Source: Paractinoplanes tereljensis (GTDB lineage: Bacteria; Actinomycetota; Actinomycetes; Mycobacteriales; Micromonosporaceae). From it: DNA of 64,000 nt. The stretch covers positions 62,001 to 126,000 of the forward strand of contig NZ_BOMY01000025.1 in NCBI RefSeq assembly GCF_016862435.1. The letters run 5' to 3'. A program made the position numbers and the translations under genes. The first letter of the stretch is position 1. Each line of letters begins with the position of its first letter. Below the pieces are notes generated by a model, which ran no database searches, had not been told where the DNA came from, and was given only the letters and a program-made list of their open reading frames with translations. Positions 9,055 through 17,158 of this stretch are shown piece after piece.

Positions 9055-9198
9055 GTCCCAGCGTCCCAGCGTCCCAGCGTCCCGGCGTCCCGGCGTCCCG
9101 GCGTCCCGGCGTCCCAGCGTCCCAGCGTCCCAGCGTCCCAGCGTCCCGGCGTCCCAGCGTCCCGGCGTCCCAGCGTCCCGGCGTCCCGGCGTCCCGGC
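9055..9198. repeat. Octamer tandem array, 18 copies
   Basis: Eighteen uninterrupted 8-bp units, either GTCCCAGC or GTCCCGGC. The order of the variable base is A A A G G G G A A A A G A G A G G G. Three units equal eight codons. No frame contains a stop, so the neighbouring minus-strand frame reads through it as DAGTPGRR-type repeats. It lies just upstream of the DUF6891-like gene. The flank 9199-9332 holds a 14-bp palindrome (9210-9223, CGAGGCGCGCCTCG) and no gene I can support. Confidence 0.95.
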
Positions 9199-9332
9199 TG
9201 TCGGCTTGCCGAGGCGCGCCTCGCTGAATGGCGCGAAGCGGACTACCAGGCCTGGCGTGCCCTGCTCGACGGCAAGGATTTCCGAAGTTTGGCCCATGCG
9301 TCTTGATCAACGGCCCGACGTGGGTCAACGAC

Positions 9333-10865
9333 CTATTCGCGCTGGTGGAACGCCGGGGAAAACGCCAGGTGGAAGGTGTTGCGCCGGGGCCGGCGCAGCG
9401 GGTCGACGCTGGCGGGTGGCAGGAACTCCGGGTGGCCGTCGGCGGCTAGGCGGACCTGCCAGTCGGTGTGGTGGATGACGCGGTGGTGATGCCGGCAGAG
9501 CAGGCAGGCATTGGACAGCGCCGTCGGGCCGCCGTCGGCCCAGGGGATCAGATGGTGGCCGTCGCACCACGCGGCCGGCCGGTCGCAGCCAGGGAAGCAG
9601 CATCCGCGATCGCGGAGGATGAGGGCGCGGCGCAGCGGGCCGGTGAAGAGGCGGCGGGAGCGCCCGAGGTCGAGAACCTGGCCGTCAGCGCCGAGAACAG
9701 CCGGAATGATCCGGGCGTCACAGGCGAACATCCGCGCTTCCGCGGCGCTGACCGGCGCGCCGGTGTCCAACCGCCCGGGACAGGTCGGCGCCGCACCAGG
9801 GCCGGGGGTCGGGCCGGGGGTCGGGCCGGGGGTCGCGCCGGCGCTGGTCGCCGCTGCGGCCGGATCGGTCTTCAAGGTGTCGAGGGGGATCGTTACGACC
9901 ACCTGGGCCGGTTCGCCGCCGGAAGTGGGCAGGTCGCCGTTGCGCAGGGCCTGGGCGCAGATGTCGACCAGGGCGTCCGCGCGGCGCTGGGCCGGGGTGC
10001 GGGCGAGGTCGGGGTCGAAGGCGGCGTCGCGGTCGGGATGACACGGCGGGTCGCCGGAGGGGTCGAGGTAGGCCTGGTGCCGCGGGTCGGCGGCGGGGTC
10101 GAGGATGGTGGCGGGGTCGAGGATGGTGGCGGGGTCGAGGATGGTGGCGGGGTCTAGGACGGCGTCGCGGTCGGAGCGGCACGGCGGGTCGGCGGCGGGA
10201 TCGCGGCTGGGGTGGCAGAGCGGGTCCAGGGCGGCGTTGACCGTGGCGGCCGCGGTGGTGTCGAGCCAGCCGGACAGGCGCACTCGGCCGTCGCCGAACG
10301 GGCTCATCGTGAAGCCGCGGGTGCGCCTCGCCTTTTCCTCCTGCCGGCGCAGCGTTTCGGCGTCGTGCCGGTCGGCGGCTTCCGGATCGATGTGGGCGAG
10401 GATGCGGGAACCCAGCCGGCCCAGGTTGGTGGGGTCGAACTCGGCCGCGAGCGCGATCAGCGCGGCTGAAGCCTCGGCCATCGTGTCGGCGCCGGTGTCG
10501 CGGGGCAGGTCGGTGAGGGCGGCCGCGATGGTTCGGGCCTGCTCGGTGGTGAGGGTGCCGGCGGTGACGGCGGCGTTGAGGGCGGGGGAGTCGAGGGCGG
10601 CGGCGAGCCTGGTCAGTTGCCGGCCCTCCCAGATGGTCGTGCGGAGTCGCTGGCGTAGCCACACGGGGGTGCTGGATTGGGCTTCGCGCCGTGGAATTCC
10701 ACGGCGCGAAGCCTCACCGACGAGGCGCGCGGTGACCGCCAGAGCTTGCTGCGCGCAGGCCCAGCCCTTCTCCATCGCGGTCACCACGTCGGAGTCGGAC
10801 CCGGACCACAGCGGCACGTCGCACTTGGCGAGCATGTCGCGGATCTCGGTCAGTTCCTCCAGCAC
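9333..10865 (-). CDS. DUF222 / HNH endonuclease domain protein (13E12 type)
   Basis: A 510-residue member of the actinobacterial DUF222-HNH family. DUF222 helices cover roughly 1-300, with a low-complexity middle built of DPATIL repeats and a GPTP repeat near 355. The C-terminal HNH (about 415-466) reads RDRGCCFPGCDRP, CDGHHLIPWADGG, SNACLLCRHHHRVIHH, with four zinc-type cysteines and the catalytic His pair. These proteins are presumed DNA nucleases, and their biological role is unsettled. A GTG at 10883 extends the frame but lies inside the promoter. The GTG at 10865 is 6 nt after the -10 element, which fits a leaderless mRNA and a family-like start (VLEELTEIRDML). The promoter resembles the DNA-damage type. 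Confidence 0.88.
   Translation of the reverse strand: MLEELTEIRDMLAKCDVPLWSGSDSDVVTAMEKGWACAQQALAVTARLVGEASRRGIPRREAQSSTPVWLRQRLRTTIWEGRQLTRLAAALDSPALNAAVTAGTLTTEQARTIAAALTDLPRDTGADTMAEASAALIALAAEFDPTNLGRLGSRILAHIDPEAADRHDAETLRRQEEKARRTRGFTMSPFGDGRVRLSGWLDTTAAATVNAALDPLCHPSRDPAADPPCRSDRDAVLDPATILDPATILDPATILDPAADPRHQAYLDPSGDPPCHPDRDAAFDPDLARTPAQRRADALVDICAQALRNGDLPTSGGEPAQVVVTIPLDTLKTDPAAAATSAGATPGPTPGPTPGPGAAPTCPGRLDTGAPVSAAEARMFACDARIIPAVLGADGQVLDLGRSRRLFTGPLRRALILRDRGCCFPGCDRPAAWCDGHHLIPWADGGPTALSNACLLCRHHHRVIHHTDWQVRLAADGHPEFLPPASVDPLRRPRRNTFHLAFSPAFHQRE
9799..9834. repeat. 12-bp tandem repeat x3 in the DUF222-HNH gene
   Basis: Three copies of GGGCCGGGGGTC, encoding the GPTP-type linker on the minus strand. 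In frame. Confidence 0.85.
10098..10151. repeat. 18-bp tandem repeat x3 in the DUF222-HNH gene
   Basis: Three perfect copies of GTCGAGGATGGTGGCGGG, encoding DPATIL repeats on the minus strand between the DUF222 and HNH parts. In frame, and perfect copies imply recent expansion. Confidence 0.9.
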
Positions 10866-10871
10866 CCCGAC

Positions 10872-10894
10872 AGATTCGCACACCTGTACGACAA
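10872..10894 (-). promoter_or_regulatory. PafBC/RecA-NDp-like promoter of the DUF222-HNH gene
   Basis: On the minus strand, TTGTCGTAC (10894-10886), AGGTGTGC (10885-10878) and GAATCT (10877-10872). This follows the layout TTGTCRGTG-N8-TANNNT known for LexA-independent damage promoters of actinobacteria. The 5' half is strong and the 3' half of the -35 box is divergent. The core is almost identical to the element in front of the imu operon at 50432-50454. Confidence 0.6.
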
Positions 10895-10900
10895 AAAATC

Positions 10901-11051
10901 AGGACGGCCGGCGGACCTGTCCCGTGCCGGCCCGCCGACCGCGATCGAGCCCGCAAGGGCGCCGCCGCGCGGTGCACCAACTCGGCCTCGCCGGCTGTGC
11001 CGCCAGCGGGTCACCGCGTAGCTGACCAGCCGCACCACGGTGGGCATCGGG
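10901..11051 (-). pseudogene. Remnant of an HNH endonuclease gene
   Basis: The segment 10993-11051 matches 13076-13134 (two or three differences in about 59 bp), which encodes PTVVRLVSYVVTRWRHS of the intact HNH gene. The segment 10901-10960 matches 12774-12832, the region just after that gene, including its hairpin terminator. The catalytic HNH core and the N-terminus are missing and about 30 unrelated bases join the two parts. It is a decayed duplicate in the same orientation as the intact gene, 1.7 kb away, with the AraC and methyltransferase genes between. Confidence 0.8.
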
Positions 11052-11059
11052 ACAGGGGA

Positions 11060-11971
11060 CTACTGCTGGGTGCGGCGCCAGCGCTGTGGGGTGATGCCGT
11101 AGCGGTTGCGGAAGCGGCGGACCAGATAGGTGGCGTCGCGCAGGCCGGTGCGGGTGGCGACGGTGTCGAGCGACAAATCGGTCTCGCGGAGCATTCGCCG
11201 CACCTCGGTCATCCGCCGTTCGGTGATCCATTCCAGCAGGGGACGGCCGGTGCGCCGGCGGAGCACGGTCGTGAGGTGCCCGGGGGTGTAGCCGAGTGCG
11301 CGGGCGACGTCGGTGGCGGAGACCGGCTGGCGGAACGTCGCCTCGATCTGGGCGAAGACCCGCTCGACGAGTGGGTCCAGCGCGGGCGGAGCGCTGGGTG
11401 CCAGCCGCGCGGCCGCGACCAGAAGCCGGGTGAGCAGCGCGGCGACCGCCTCGTGGGCGCCGAGGCGGGCCGGGTCGGCCAGTTCCCCGGCCAGCTCCGC
11501 CAGCCACCCCGACCAGGCCGCCCGGTCGGGGCCGGCAATCCGGGCGGGCGGCCCGTCGGCCGCGAACAGGGCGAGCAGGGGATGGTGCAGCCAGGCCAGT
11601 GGGGAGACCGAGGCGAGGGCGGGGACGGCGTCCGGGGTGAAGGCGACCGACCACGCGCGGCCGCGGGCGATCTCCGCCGCGGCCCCGACGCCGACGACCT
11701 GCCCGGGCGACACGGCGTGCAGCTCGCCGGTCCGCAGTGACCGCTCGGTGCCGTCCACGGTGACCGAGCCGGTGCCCTGCTCGACGTAGAGCAGGACGAA
11801 GAAGTCGTGCGCGTGCCGGTGGTCCGGCGGGAGGCCGGCGTGGGTGGCTTCGGTGTCGAAGTGGGTCACCGAGACGGGCGGCAGACCGGGGCGCTGCCGG
11901 TAGCGGTAGACCAGCGTCCCGCCCGGCCGTACCGTCCGCAGGCTCGAGGGAGCAACCGAAGAAAGTCCCAT
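11060..11971 (-). CDS. AraC-family transcriptional regulator
   Basis: A 303-residue regulator with an N-terminal cupin-like sensor (DHRHAHDFFVLLYVEQGTGSV near residue 50) and a C-terminal pair of helix-turn-helix motifs. The second contains LSLDTVATRTGLRDATYLVRRF and ends RYGITPQRWRR, the classical AraC ending. A GTG at 11977 is an alternative start two codons upstream. The gene is divergent from a methyltransferase gene with 75 bp between, so it may control that gene. Effector unknown. Confidence 0.88.
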   Translation of the reverse strand: MGLSSVAPSSLRTVRPGGTLVYRYRQRPGLPPVSVTHFDTEATHAGLPPDHRHAHDFFVLLYVEQGTGSVTVDGTERSLRTGELHAVSPGQVVGVGAAAEIARGRAWSVAFTPDAVPALASVSPLAWLHHPLLALFAADGPPARIAGPDRAAWSGWLAELAGELADPARLGAHEAVAALLTRLLVAAARLAPSAPPALDPLVERVFAQIEATFRQPVSATDVARALGYTPGHLTTVLRRRTGRPLLEWITERRMTEVRRMLRETDLSLDTVATRTGLRDATYLVRRFRNRYGITPQRWRRTQQ

Positions 11972-12046
11972 ATTCACCCCGCTTAGTCCTGCCTGACGAC
12001 CGCAGGATATCCAAGTCTTGGAGGTGACGACGAGAGGGAGGCATCA

Positions 12047-12769
12047 ATGGCACCTTCGACCCCCGTACGCATCCTTGATCAGCGGACTCCGGAGGAGCGG
12101 GACCGCCCGTTCCTGCCGGGTGCGCGAAAGCCCTGGCTTCTCCCGTTCTACGACGCCCTCACCCGGGTGGCCGGCGTCCGCGCATTGCACGAGCGAGCGG
12201 TCGCGCTCGCCGGCATCGAGCCCGGTCAGACCGTGGTCGATGTCGGCTGCGGCACGGGCAACCTGTCGTTCGCCGTGCTGGCGGCCCAGCCGGGCGCGCG
12301 GGTGACCGGCCTCGACCCCGACGCGCAGGCCCTGCGCCGGGCAGCACGCAAGGCCCGCCGCCGGAACGTCCCGCTCACCCTCGTCCGGGGGTACGCCGAC
12401 CGGATTCCCGCCGAGGACGCCTCGCTCGACCATCTGATCTCGGCACTGGCCCTGCACCACGTCGATGACGACGGCCGCATCGCGCTCGCGCGGGACGCGT
12501 TACGCGCTCTTCGTCCGGGCGGAACGGTCACCGTCGCCGACTTCGGCGGCCCGGCGTCCGACGTCGAGAACGCCGGACATTCGGCCCGCTGGCGGCACCT
12601 GACCCGCCCGATGCACTCCCGGGTCGCGCGCAGCCCGGTGGTGTCCCGCAACCGCGGCAACGGCATCGTCACCCTCCTGGCCGACGCCGGTTTCGGCGAC
12701 GCCCGGGAGGTCGCACACGCCGACCACCGGCTCGGCCGGGTCACCTTCGTGCAGGCGACCCGCCCCTGA
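12047..12769 (+). CDS. Class I SAM-dependent methyltransferase
   Basis: A 240-residue Rossmann-fold methyltransferase of the UbiE/SmtA-like group. Motif I is VVDVGCGTGNLS near residues 63-74, followed by the acidic GLDPDA, then a LDHLISALALHHV strand and an ALRPGGTVTVADFG segment. Substrate is not predictable, and small-molecule acceptors are typical. The ATG at 12047 has GAGGGAGG about 6 nt upstream. Divergent from the AraC gene and convergent with an HNH gene, separated by a hairpin terminator. Confidence 0.85.
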   Translation: MAPSTPVRILDQRTPEERDRPFLPGARKPWLLPFYDALTRVAGVRALHERAVALAGIEPGQTVVDVGCGTGNLSFAVLAAQPGARVTGLDPDAQALRRAARKARRRNVPLTLVRGYADRIPAEDASLDHLISALALHHVDDDGRIALARDALRALRPGGTVTVADFGGPASDVENAGHSARWRHLTRPMHSRVARSPVVSRNRGNGIVTLLADAGFGDAREVAHADHRLGRVTFVQATRP

Positions 12770-12779
12770 TTCGGGACGA

Positions 12780-12811
12780 CCGGCGGACCTGCCCCCGTGC
12801 CGGCCCGCCGG
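12780..12811. terminator. Bidirectional hairpin between convergent genes
   Basis: CCGGCGGACC at 12780-12789 pairs with GGCCCGCCGG at 12802-12811 (10-bp stem, one G-U, 12-nt loop). It lies between the stops of the methyltransferase and the HNH gene. A near copy (10908-10938) survives in the HNH remnant. There is no U-tract, as is common in actinomycetes. Confidence 0.55.
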
Positions 12812-12830
12812 CCGCGATCTGGCCGCAAGG

Positions 12831-13268
12831 TCAGGCGAGCGCGGCCCAGGACGGGGCGGCCGGCCGCACTCGCAACGGCATCCGCGCCTCGGACGGGGTG
12901 CGGTCGCCCTTGCGGTTGTTGCAGCGGCCGCAGGCGGCCACGGTGTTGGTCCATTCGTTGGCGCCGCCGCGCGAGCGGGGCAGCACGTGGTCAATGGTGG
13001 ACGCCGGGGCACCGCAGTAGGCGCAGGCGCGGTGGTCGCGGGCCAGCACGCCGACCCGGGACCAGGCCGGGCCGCGGCTGTGCCGCCAGCGGGTCACCAC
13101 GTAGCTGACCAGCCGCACCACGGTGGGCATCGGGTAGACCCCGATCTGCCGGTCGGGCTCGGCCTCGTGCACGACCGCCACCTGCCGGAACAGCATGCGG
13201 ACGGCGTGCCGGAGGCTGACCCGGTGCAGCGGCCCGAAGTCGGCGTTGAGAACAAGGACGGCGCTCAT
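12831..13268 (-). CDS. HNH endonuclease
   Basis: A 145-residue single-domain HNH nuclease. The zinc and catalytic core lies near residues 85-125: RACAYCGAPASTIDHVLPRSRGG, then NTVAACGRCNNRKGDRTP. This is the common small actinobacterial HNH with an N-terminal SAVLVLNADFGPLHRVSLRHA segment. The ATG at 13268 is chosen because GGGGAGG precedes it by 8 nt, and the frame upstream overlaps the promoter. An inactive partial copy lies at 10901-11051. Whether it cuts invading DNA or acts in repair is unknown. Confidence 0.87.
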   Translation of the reverse strand: MSAVLVLNADFGPLHRVSLRHAVRMLFRQVAVVHEAEPDRQIGVYPMPTVVRLVSYVVTRWRHSRGPAWSRVGVLARDHRACAYCGAPASTIDHVLPRSRGGANEWTNTVAACGRCNNRKGDRTPSEARMPLRVRPAAPSWAALA

Positions 13269-13304
13269 CGTGGCCACCTCCCCGCGTGACTGAGCGATGA
13301 GCAC

Positions 13305-13334
13305 ACGGTAGGGAAAGCGCTCCACGAGGGACAA
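13305..13334 (-). promoter_or_regulatory. Promoter of the HNH gene
   Basis: On the minus strand, TTGTCC (13334-13329), 18-nt spacer, TACCGT (13310-13305). A start near 13298 would give a leader of about 30 nt carrying the GGGGAGG ribosome site. Confidence 0.45.
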
Positions 13335-13338
13335 CCGA

Positions 13339-13986
13339 TTAATGATCTCCGAGCTCTCGCCGCACCACGACGGTGAGCTGCAGCAACCCGGCCGTGGCGA
13401 GCGCGATCCAGATGATTGTCGCGACCGTGACCAGCTGCGTCAGCGCGAAGCCGAGCAGCAGGCCGAAGATCGCGATGAGCACCCGGGTGGGTCGTTCGGC
13501 GACCGTCACGACGCCGATCTCGGCCATCCCGGCGGCGGTGGCGCGGGCCCGCGCGTACTCCTGGAGCCAGCTCGCCGCGCCGGCCGCCACCACCAGCCCG
13601 CCGGGCACGCCGGCCAGCCAGAACGCGTACAGCCAGGCGGCCTCGCCGAGCCGGTCGGCCACCGAGTCGTAGACGTAGCCGAGCCGGGTGGCCCGTCCGG
13701 TGATCACCGCGACCGCGCCGTCGAGGCCGTCGGCGAGCGCTGCCAGCAGCACCAGCACCGCGCCGGCCAGCAGACCCGCGCGGCCCAGGCTCACCGCGCC
13801 GGGCACGGCCAGACACAGAACCAGGCCGGCGGTGGTCACCGCCGACGGTCCGATGCGCTTGGCGCCGAGCCAGGAGCCGATTCCGTACGCCGTGCGCACC
13901 CAACCCCGCACGAACGGCGACGCGGTCGCCGGGTTGAATCCGCCGTGCAGCTTCGACCAGGCCGCGCAGTAGTCGTCCCAGGTCAC
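13339..13986 (-). CDS. CDP-alcohol phosphatidyltransferase family protein
   Basis: A 215-residue integral membrane enzyme of the CDP-alcohol phosphotransferase family, which moves a phospho-alcohol from a CDP-activated lipid or polyol. The active-site signature is near residues 85-113: DGLDGAVAV, then ITGRATRLGYVYDSVAD, keeping all four aspartates. The usual Ala-Arg of the motif reads Ala-Val here. About five hydrophobic helices follow. It sits 7 nt downstream of metF on the same strand and is probably cotranscribed. The exact substrate (glycerol phosphate, inositol phosphate or other) cannot be assigned. Confidence 0.82.
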   Translation of the reverse strand: MTWDDYCAAWSKLHGGFNPATASPFVRGWVRTAYGIGSWLGAKRIGPSAVTTAGLVLCLAVPGAVSLGRAGLLAGAVLVLLAALADGLDGAVAVITGRATRLGYVYDSVADRLGEAAWLYAFWLAGVPGGLVVAAGAASWLQEYARARATAAGMAEIGVVTVAERPTRVLIAIFGLLLGFALTQLVTVATIIWIALATAGLLQLTVVVRRELGDH

Positions 13987-13993
13987 CGCGGTG

Positions 13994-14923
13994 TCAGGCG
14001 GCCGCGGCGACGGTGGCGGGGGCCGGGGTGAGCAGCTGCCACACCTCGCGGGTCGCGGTGGAGCGGTTGAGGGTGATGAAGTGGATGCCGGGCACGCCCT
14101 CGTCGAGCAGTTTCTGGCACATCTCGGCGCACGCCTCGATGCCGAGCTCGCGCACCGCGGCCTCGTCGCCGGCGACCCGCTCGAAACGCTCCAGGAGCTT
14201 GGCCGGGAACGGCGCGCCGGACAGCTGGGACGACCGCTCGATGGTGGCCATCCGGGTCACCGGCATCACGCCGGGCACGATCGGGGTCTGGCAGCTCGCC
14301 GCCGCCACCCGGTCGCGCAGCCGCAGGTATTCGTCGGCGTCGAAGAACATCTGGGTGATCGCGAAGTCGGCGCCGGCCCGGCATTTGCGCACGAAGTTGG
14401 CGGTGTCGGTGTCGGTGTCGGCCGAGCGGGGGTGCTTGTAGGGGAACGCGGCCACGCCCACGCTGAAGTCGCCCGACTCCTTCAGGAGCCGGACCAGGTC
14501 TTCGGCGTAGAGCACGCCCTCGGGGTGCCGCACCCACTCACCCATCGGGTCGCCGGGCGGGTCACCGCGCACCGCGAGCACGTTGCGGATGCCGGCGCCG
14601 GCCAGCCGCCCGATCACGTTGCGCAGCTCGGCGACCGAGTGGTTGACCGCGGTCAGGTGGGCCATCGGCAGCAGCGTGGTCTCGGTGGCGACCCGCTCGG
14701 TGACGGCGACCGTGGTGTCGCGGGTGGTGCCGCCCGCGCCGTAGGTGATCGAGACGAAACTCGGCCGCAGCGACTCCAGCTCGCGGATGGCCTTCCACAG
14801 CAGCGTCTCGCCCTCGGGCGTCTTGGGCGGAAAGAACTCGAAAGAGAAGGTCGGCGCGGCATGCCGGATGAGCTCACCGATCGCCGGTGTGCCGGGAAGA
14901 CGTGAGGGAAGTCCGAGAGCCAC
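13994..14923 (-). CDS. metF: Methylenetetrahydrofolate reductase
   Basis: A 309-residue FAD-dependent TIM-barrel enzyme that reduces 5,10-methylene-THF to 5-methyl-THF for methionine synthesis. Family hallmarks are [14 protein letters not shown] near residue 27, [12 protein letters not shown] near 58, [10 protein letters not shown] near 114, the [16 protein letters not shown] segment near 185 and a C-terminal [13 protein letters not shown]. The length is typical. The GTG start at 14923 faces the polyprenyl synthase gene across 41 bp. Confidence 0.93.
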   Translation of the reverse strand: MALGLPSRLPGTPAIGELIRHAAPTFSFEFFPPKTPEGETLLWKAIRELESLRPSFVSITYGAGGTTRDTTVAVTERVATETTLLPMAHLTAVNHSVAELRNVIGRLAGAGIRNVLAVRGDPPGDPMGEWVRHPEGVLYAEDLVRLLKESGDFSVGVAAFPYKHPRSADTDTDTANFVRKCRAGADFAITQMFFDADEYLRLRDRVAAASCQTPIVPGVMPVTRMATIERSSQLSGAPFPAKLLERFERVAGDEAAVRELGIEACAEMCQKLLDEGVPGIHFITLNRSTATREVWQLLTPAPATVAAAA

Positions 14924-14952
14924 GTCAAGAACTCTACCGGCCGGGCGTCGGT

Positions 14953-14958
14953 TAGCGT
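14953..14958 (+). promoter_or_regulatory. -10 element of a leaderless polyprenyl synthase mRNA
   Basis: TAGCGT (TANNNT type) ends 6 nt before the GTG at 14965 and no ribosome binding site is present, so transcription probably starts at the start codon. No convincing -35 is visible. Confidence 0.4.
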
Positions 14959-14964
14959 TTCCCC

Positions 14965-16032
14965 GTGACCTCCCCTGTCGAAGTGGCCGGCCTGCGACCT
15001 CGCGTCGACAAGGCCCTGACCGCCTTCCTCGCCGATCAGCGCACCCGCCTGGCCGGTATCGACCCGGCCCTGGCCGACGTCTCGGACGCGCTCGAGGCGT
15101 TCGTGCTGGGCGGCGGCAAGCGGCTGCGCCCGGCGTTCGCCTACTGGGGTTACCGCGGGGCCGGCGGCGCCGACGGCGACGAGGTGGTGGCGGCGGTGGC
15201 GGCCCTGGAGCTGGTGCAGGCGAGCGCGCTGATCCACGACGACCTGATGGACCGCTCGGACACCCGGCGCGGCGAGCCGTCGATGCACCGCCGGTTCGAG
15301 AGCCGGCACGCCGGGGCCGGATGGCGCGGGGCGTCCGCGTCGTTCGGTGACGCGGCGGCGGTGCTGCTCGGCGACCTGTCGCTGGTCTGGTCGGACGAGC
15401 TGCTGCACACCTCGGGGCTGGGCCCGGCCGAGCTGACCCGGGCCCGCCCGGTATTCGACGAGATGCGCACCGAGGTGACCGTGGGTCAGTACCTCGACGT
15501 GCTCACCCAGGCGACCGCCGACACGTCGCTGGAGCGGGCCGGCAAGGTGGCCCGGTTCAAGGCCGCGAAGTACACGGTCGAGCGGCCGCTGCTGCTGGGC
15601 GCGGCGGTCGCCGGCGCCCCGGCGAGCGTGCACGAGGCGTACACCGCGTTTGGTCTGCCGTTGGGTGAGGCTTTTCAGCTGCGTGACGATGTGCTCGGCG
15701 TGTTCGGGGATCCGTCGCAGACCGGCAAGCCGGCCGGCGACGACCTGCGCGAGGGAAAGCGGACGTACCTGGTGGCGGCGGCGTTCGGCGCCCTGGACGA
15801 CGGCGCGTGGGACGAACTGGACAAAGGACTCGGCGATCAGTCCCTCACCGATGACGGCGTGGAGCGCCTGCGCGCGCTGATCCGGGACAGCGGCGCCCTG
15901 GCCGCGACCGAGCAGCGCATCGACGACCTGATGACCGCGTCGCTGTCGGCCCTGGCGGCGGCGCCGATCGACGAGGAGGCGCGCACGGTGCTGCGCGCGC
16001 TGGCCGACGCGGCCACCCGCCGGACGGTCTAG
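14965..16032 (+). CDS. Polyprenyl (geranylgeranyl-type) diphosphate synthase
   Basis: A 355-residue all-helical trans-prenyltransferase (IspA/IdsA/CrtE family). The first Asp-rich motif is [15 protein letters not shown] near residues 92-106 and the second is [23 protein letters not shown] near 238. GGGKRLRP lies near 50. It elongates isoprenoid diphosphates to C20 or longer in the cytoplasm. Its location beside lycopene-cyclase genes suggests it supplies GGPP for carotenoids, and the same kind of gene (idsA2) sits near metF and pknL in mycobacteria. Chain length is not certain. The start appears leaderless. Confidence 0.88.
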   Translation: MTSPVEVAGLRPRVDKALTAFLADQRTRLAGIDPALADVSDALEAFVLGGGKRLRPAFAYWGYRGAGGADGDEVVAAVAALELVQASALIHDDLMDRSDTRRGEPSMHRRFESRHAGAGWRGASASFGDAAAVLLGDLSLVWSDELLHTSGLGPAELTRARPVFDEMRTEVTVGQYLDVLTQATADTSLERAGKVARFKAAKYTVERPLLLGAAVAGAPASVHEAYTAFGLPLGEAFQLRDDVLGVFGDPSQTGKPAGDDLREGKRTYLVAAAFGALDDGAWDELDKGLGDQSLTDDGVERLRALIRDSGALAATEQRIDDLMTASLSALAAAPIDEEARTVLRALADAATRRTV

Positions 16033-16054
16033 CGGCACGGGCTAACGGCGCAGG

Positions 16055-16405
16055 CTAACGCCGCAGGCGGCGCAGCAACGCGCTGCCCTGACCGGCCTTC
16101 GGCTCGCGCTGCACGCCGCGCCGCCCCCACCACACCCACAGGTCCAAAGTCAGAAGAACCAGGGCAAATCCAAAGACCAGATCCTCAACCGGGGCGTACG
16201 CGATCCGCACTCCCACAATCGCGTCGGGGTCGTACATCACGATGTTCCGGCCGGTCAGGATGCCGTTCGAGAGCAGCTGAAAGGTGATGATGATCGGGTA
16301 GGTGGCCCAGAAGACGGCCCGGCCCAGCAGTCGCACCCGGAACACGAACAGGTCCAGCCCGATCGCCACCAGCGCCCCGGTCAGCGCGGCGGCGGTGTAG
16401 CTCAC
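16055..16405 (-). CDS. Lycopene cyclase domain protein, second subunit
   Basis: A 116-residue membrane protein with three hydrophobic helices, of the heterodimeric lycopene cyclase family (CrtYc/CrtYd or CrtYe/CrtYf). The conserved acidic motif is APVEDLVFGF near residue 72, and ATYPIIITFQLLSNGIL precedes it. Together with the overlapping upstream gene it should cyclise the ends of lycopene or a C50 precursor in the membrane. Its GTG overlaps the stop of the partner gene (GTGA), a sign of coupled expression. The basic C-terminus (LLRRLRR) is cytoplasmic. Confidence 0.85.
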   Translation of the reverse strand: MSYTAAALTGALVAIGLDLFVFRVRLLGRAVFWATYPIIITFQLLSNGILTGRNIVMYDPDAIVGVRIAYAPVEDLVFGFALVLLTLDLWVWWGRRGVQREPKAGQGSALLRRLRR

Positions 16406-16758
16406 TCGTCACCGGCCAACTCGTCACCGGCCAACTCGTCGCCGGCTGGTTTGTCCAGGACGGCTCGGACGGCCTCGAACCCGAGGATCGCGCAGACCGG
16501 CACCACCGCGAAGAACAGCACCTCGTCCAGCGGCAGGCCGCCCGGGAAGACGATGCCGGTGGTCTGCGCCGGATCGAAGTGCCAGTGGCCGGCCGCGATC
16601 GCGGCCAGGTCCCAGAGGACGAAGACGATCACCACCGGAACGACGGCCAGCAACAGCCGCCGCCACCGGCGGAAGACGTGCACCCGCAGCACTGGTTCGA
16701 GCCAGCTCGCCGCCCCGAGGCAGCCCGCGAGAACCAGCAGGTAGGCGAGGTGCCGCAC
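16402..16758 (-). CDS. Lycopene cyclase domain protein, first subunit
   Basis: A 118-residue membrane protein with three helices, partner of the next gene in a heterodimeric lycopene cyclase. The active-site-type motif is LPLDEVLFFAVVPVC near residue 75, following HWHFDPAQTTGIVFPGG. The last residues are a threefold GDELA-type repeat created by tandem 15-bp duplication, so the tail is longer and more acidic than usual. Located between the polyprenyl synthase and the Rv2175c homologue. The choice between beta-cyclase and C50 cyclase cannot be made from these sequences. Confidence 0.85.
   Translation of the reverse strand: MRHLAYLLVLAGCLGAASWLEPVLRVHVFRRWRRLLLAVVPVVIVFVLWDLAAIAAGHWHFDPAQTTGIVFPGGLPLDEVLFFAVVPVCAILGFEAVRAVLDKPAGDELAGDELAGDE
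16405..16449. repeat. 15-bp tandem repeat x3 at a gene 3' end
   Basis: Two perfect copies and one degenerate copy of CTCGTCACCGGCCAA. They encode the GDELA tail of the first lycopene cyclase subunit, reaching to its stop and the next start. Confidence 0.85.
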
Positions 16759-16774
16759 TAGAAACCCCGCGCCA

Positions 16775-17125
16775 TCAGAAACCCAGAGCTTGCGCGCGCC
16801 GCTTCACCTCGCGTGCCCGGTCGCCGCCCAGCCCGAGCGCGGGGTTGCCGTCCACGGTCGGATCGGGCTCGTAGAGCCACCGGAGGGCTTCTTCGTCGTT
16901 ATACCCGGCGTCGCGTAGCAAGGTCAGGATGCCGGGCAGGTGCTTGAGCACCGTGCTGTTGGCCACGAGCTCCGCGGGGACCTGGCGGACCCCGTCGTGC
17001 TTGAGGGCCAGCAGGTGCCCGTCCCGGATCATCTGGTGGACCTTGCTGATCGACACGCCGAGTTTTTCGGACAGGTCCGGCAGGTTGACCCAGGCGGCCG
17101 GTCCGGCAGTAACGGAATCGCTCAC
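16775..17125 (-). CDS. Rv2175c-family winged-helix DNA-binding protein
   Basis: A 116-residue homologue of mycobacterial Rv2175c. The helix-turn-helix covers WVNLPDLSEKLGVSISKVHQMIRDGHLLAL (residues about 12-41). The C-terminal part has EEALRWLYEPDPTVDGNPALGL and ends KRRAQALGF, typical of the family. In M. tuberculosis this protein binds DNA and is phosphorylated by the neighbouring kinase PknL. Here a PASTA kinase lies 0.9 kb away on the opposite strand, so the pair is kept. The GTG at 17125 is chosen because the family begins just before WVNLPDLS. Its target genes are unknown. Confidence 0.87.
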   Translation of the reverse strand: MSDSVTAGPAAWVNLPDLSEKLGVSISKVHQMIRDGHLLALKHDGVRQVPAELVANSTVLKHLPGILTLLRDAGYNDEEALRWLYEPDPTVDGNPALGLGGDRAREVKRRAQALGF

Positions 17126-17158
17126 TCCTACAGCGTGCCAGATCGGAGAACGAACGCG

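Noticed and set aside
9055-9198. CRISPR-like regular repeat
   Set aside because: The units are 8 bp and contiguous with no spacers.
9228-9306. Plus-strand coding remnant ending DGKDFRSLAHAS
   Set aside because: It reads like protein for about 30 codons but has no start, no homologue I recognise, and emerges from the octamer array.
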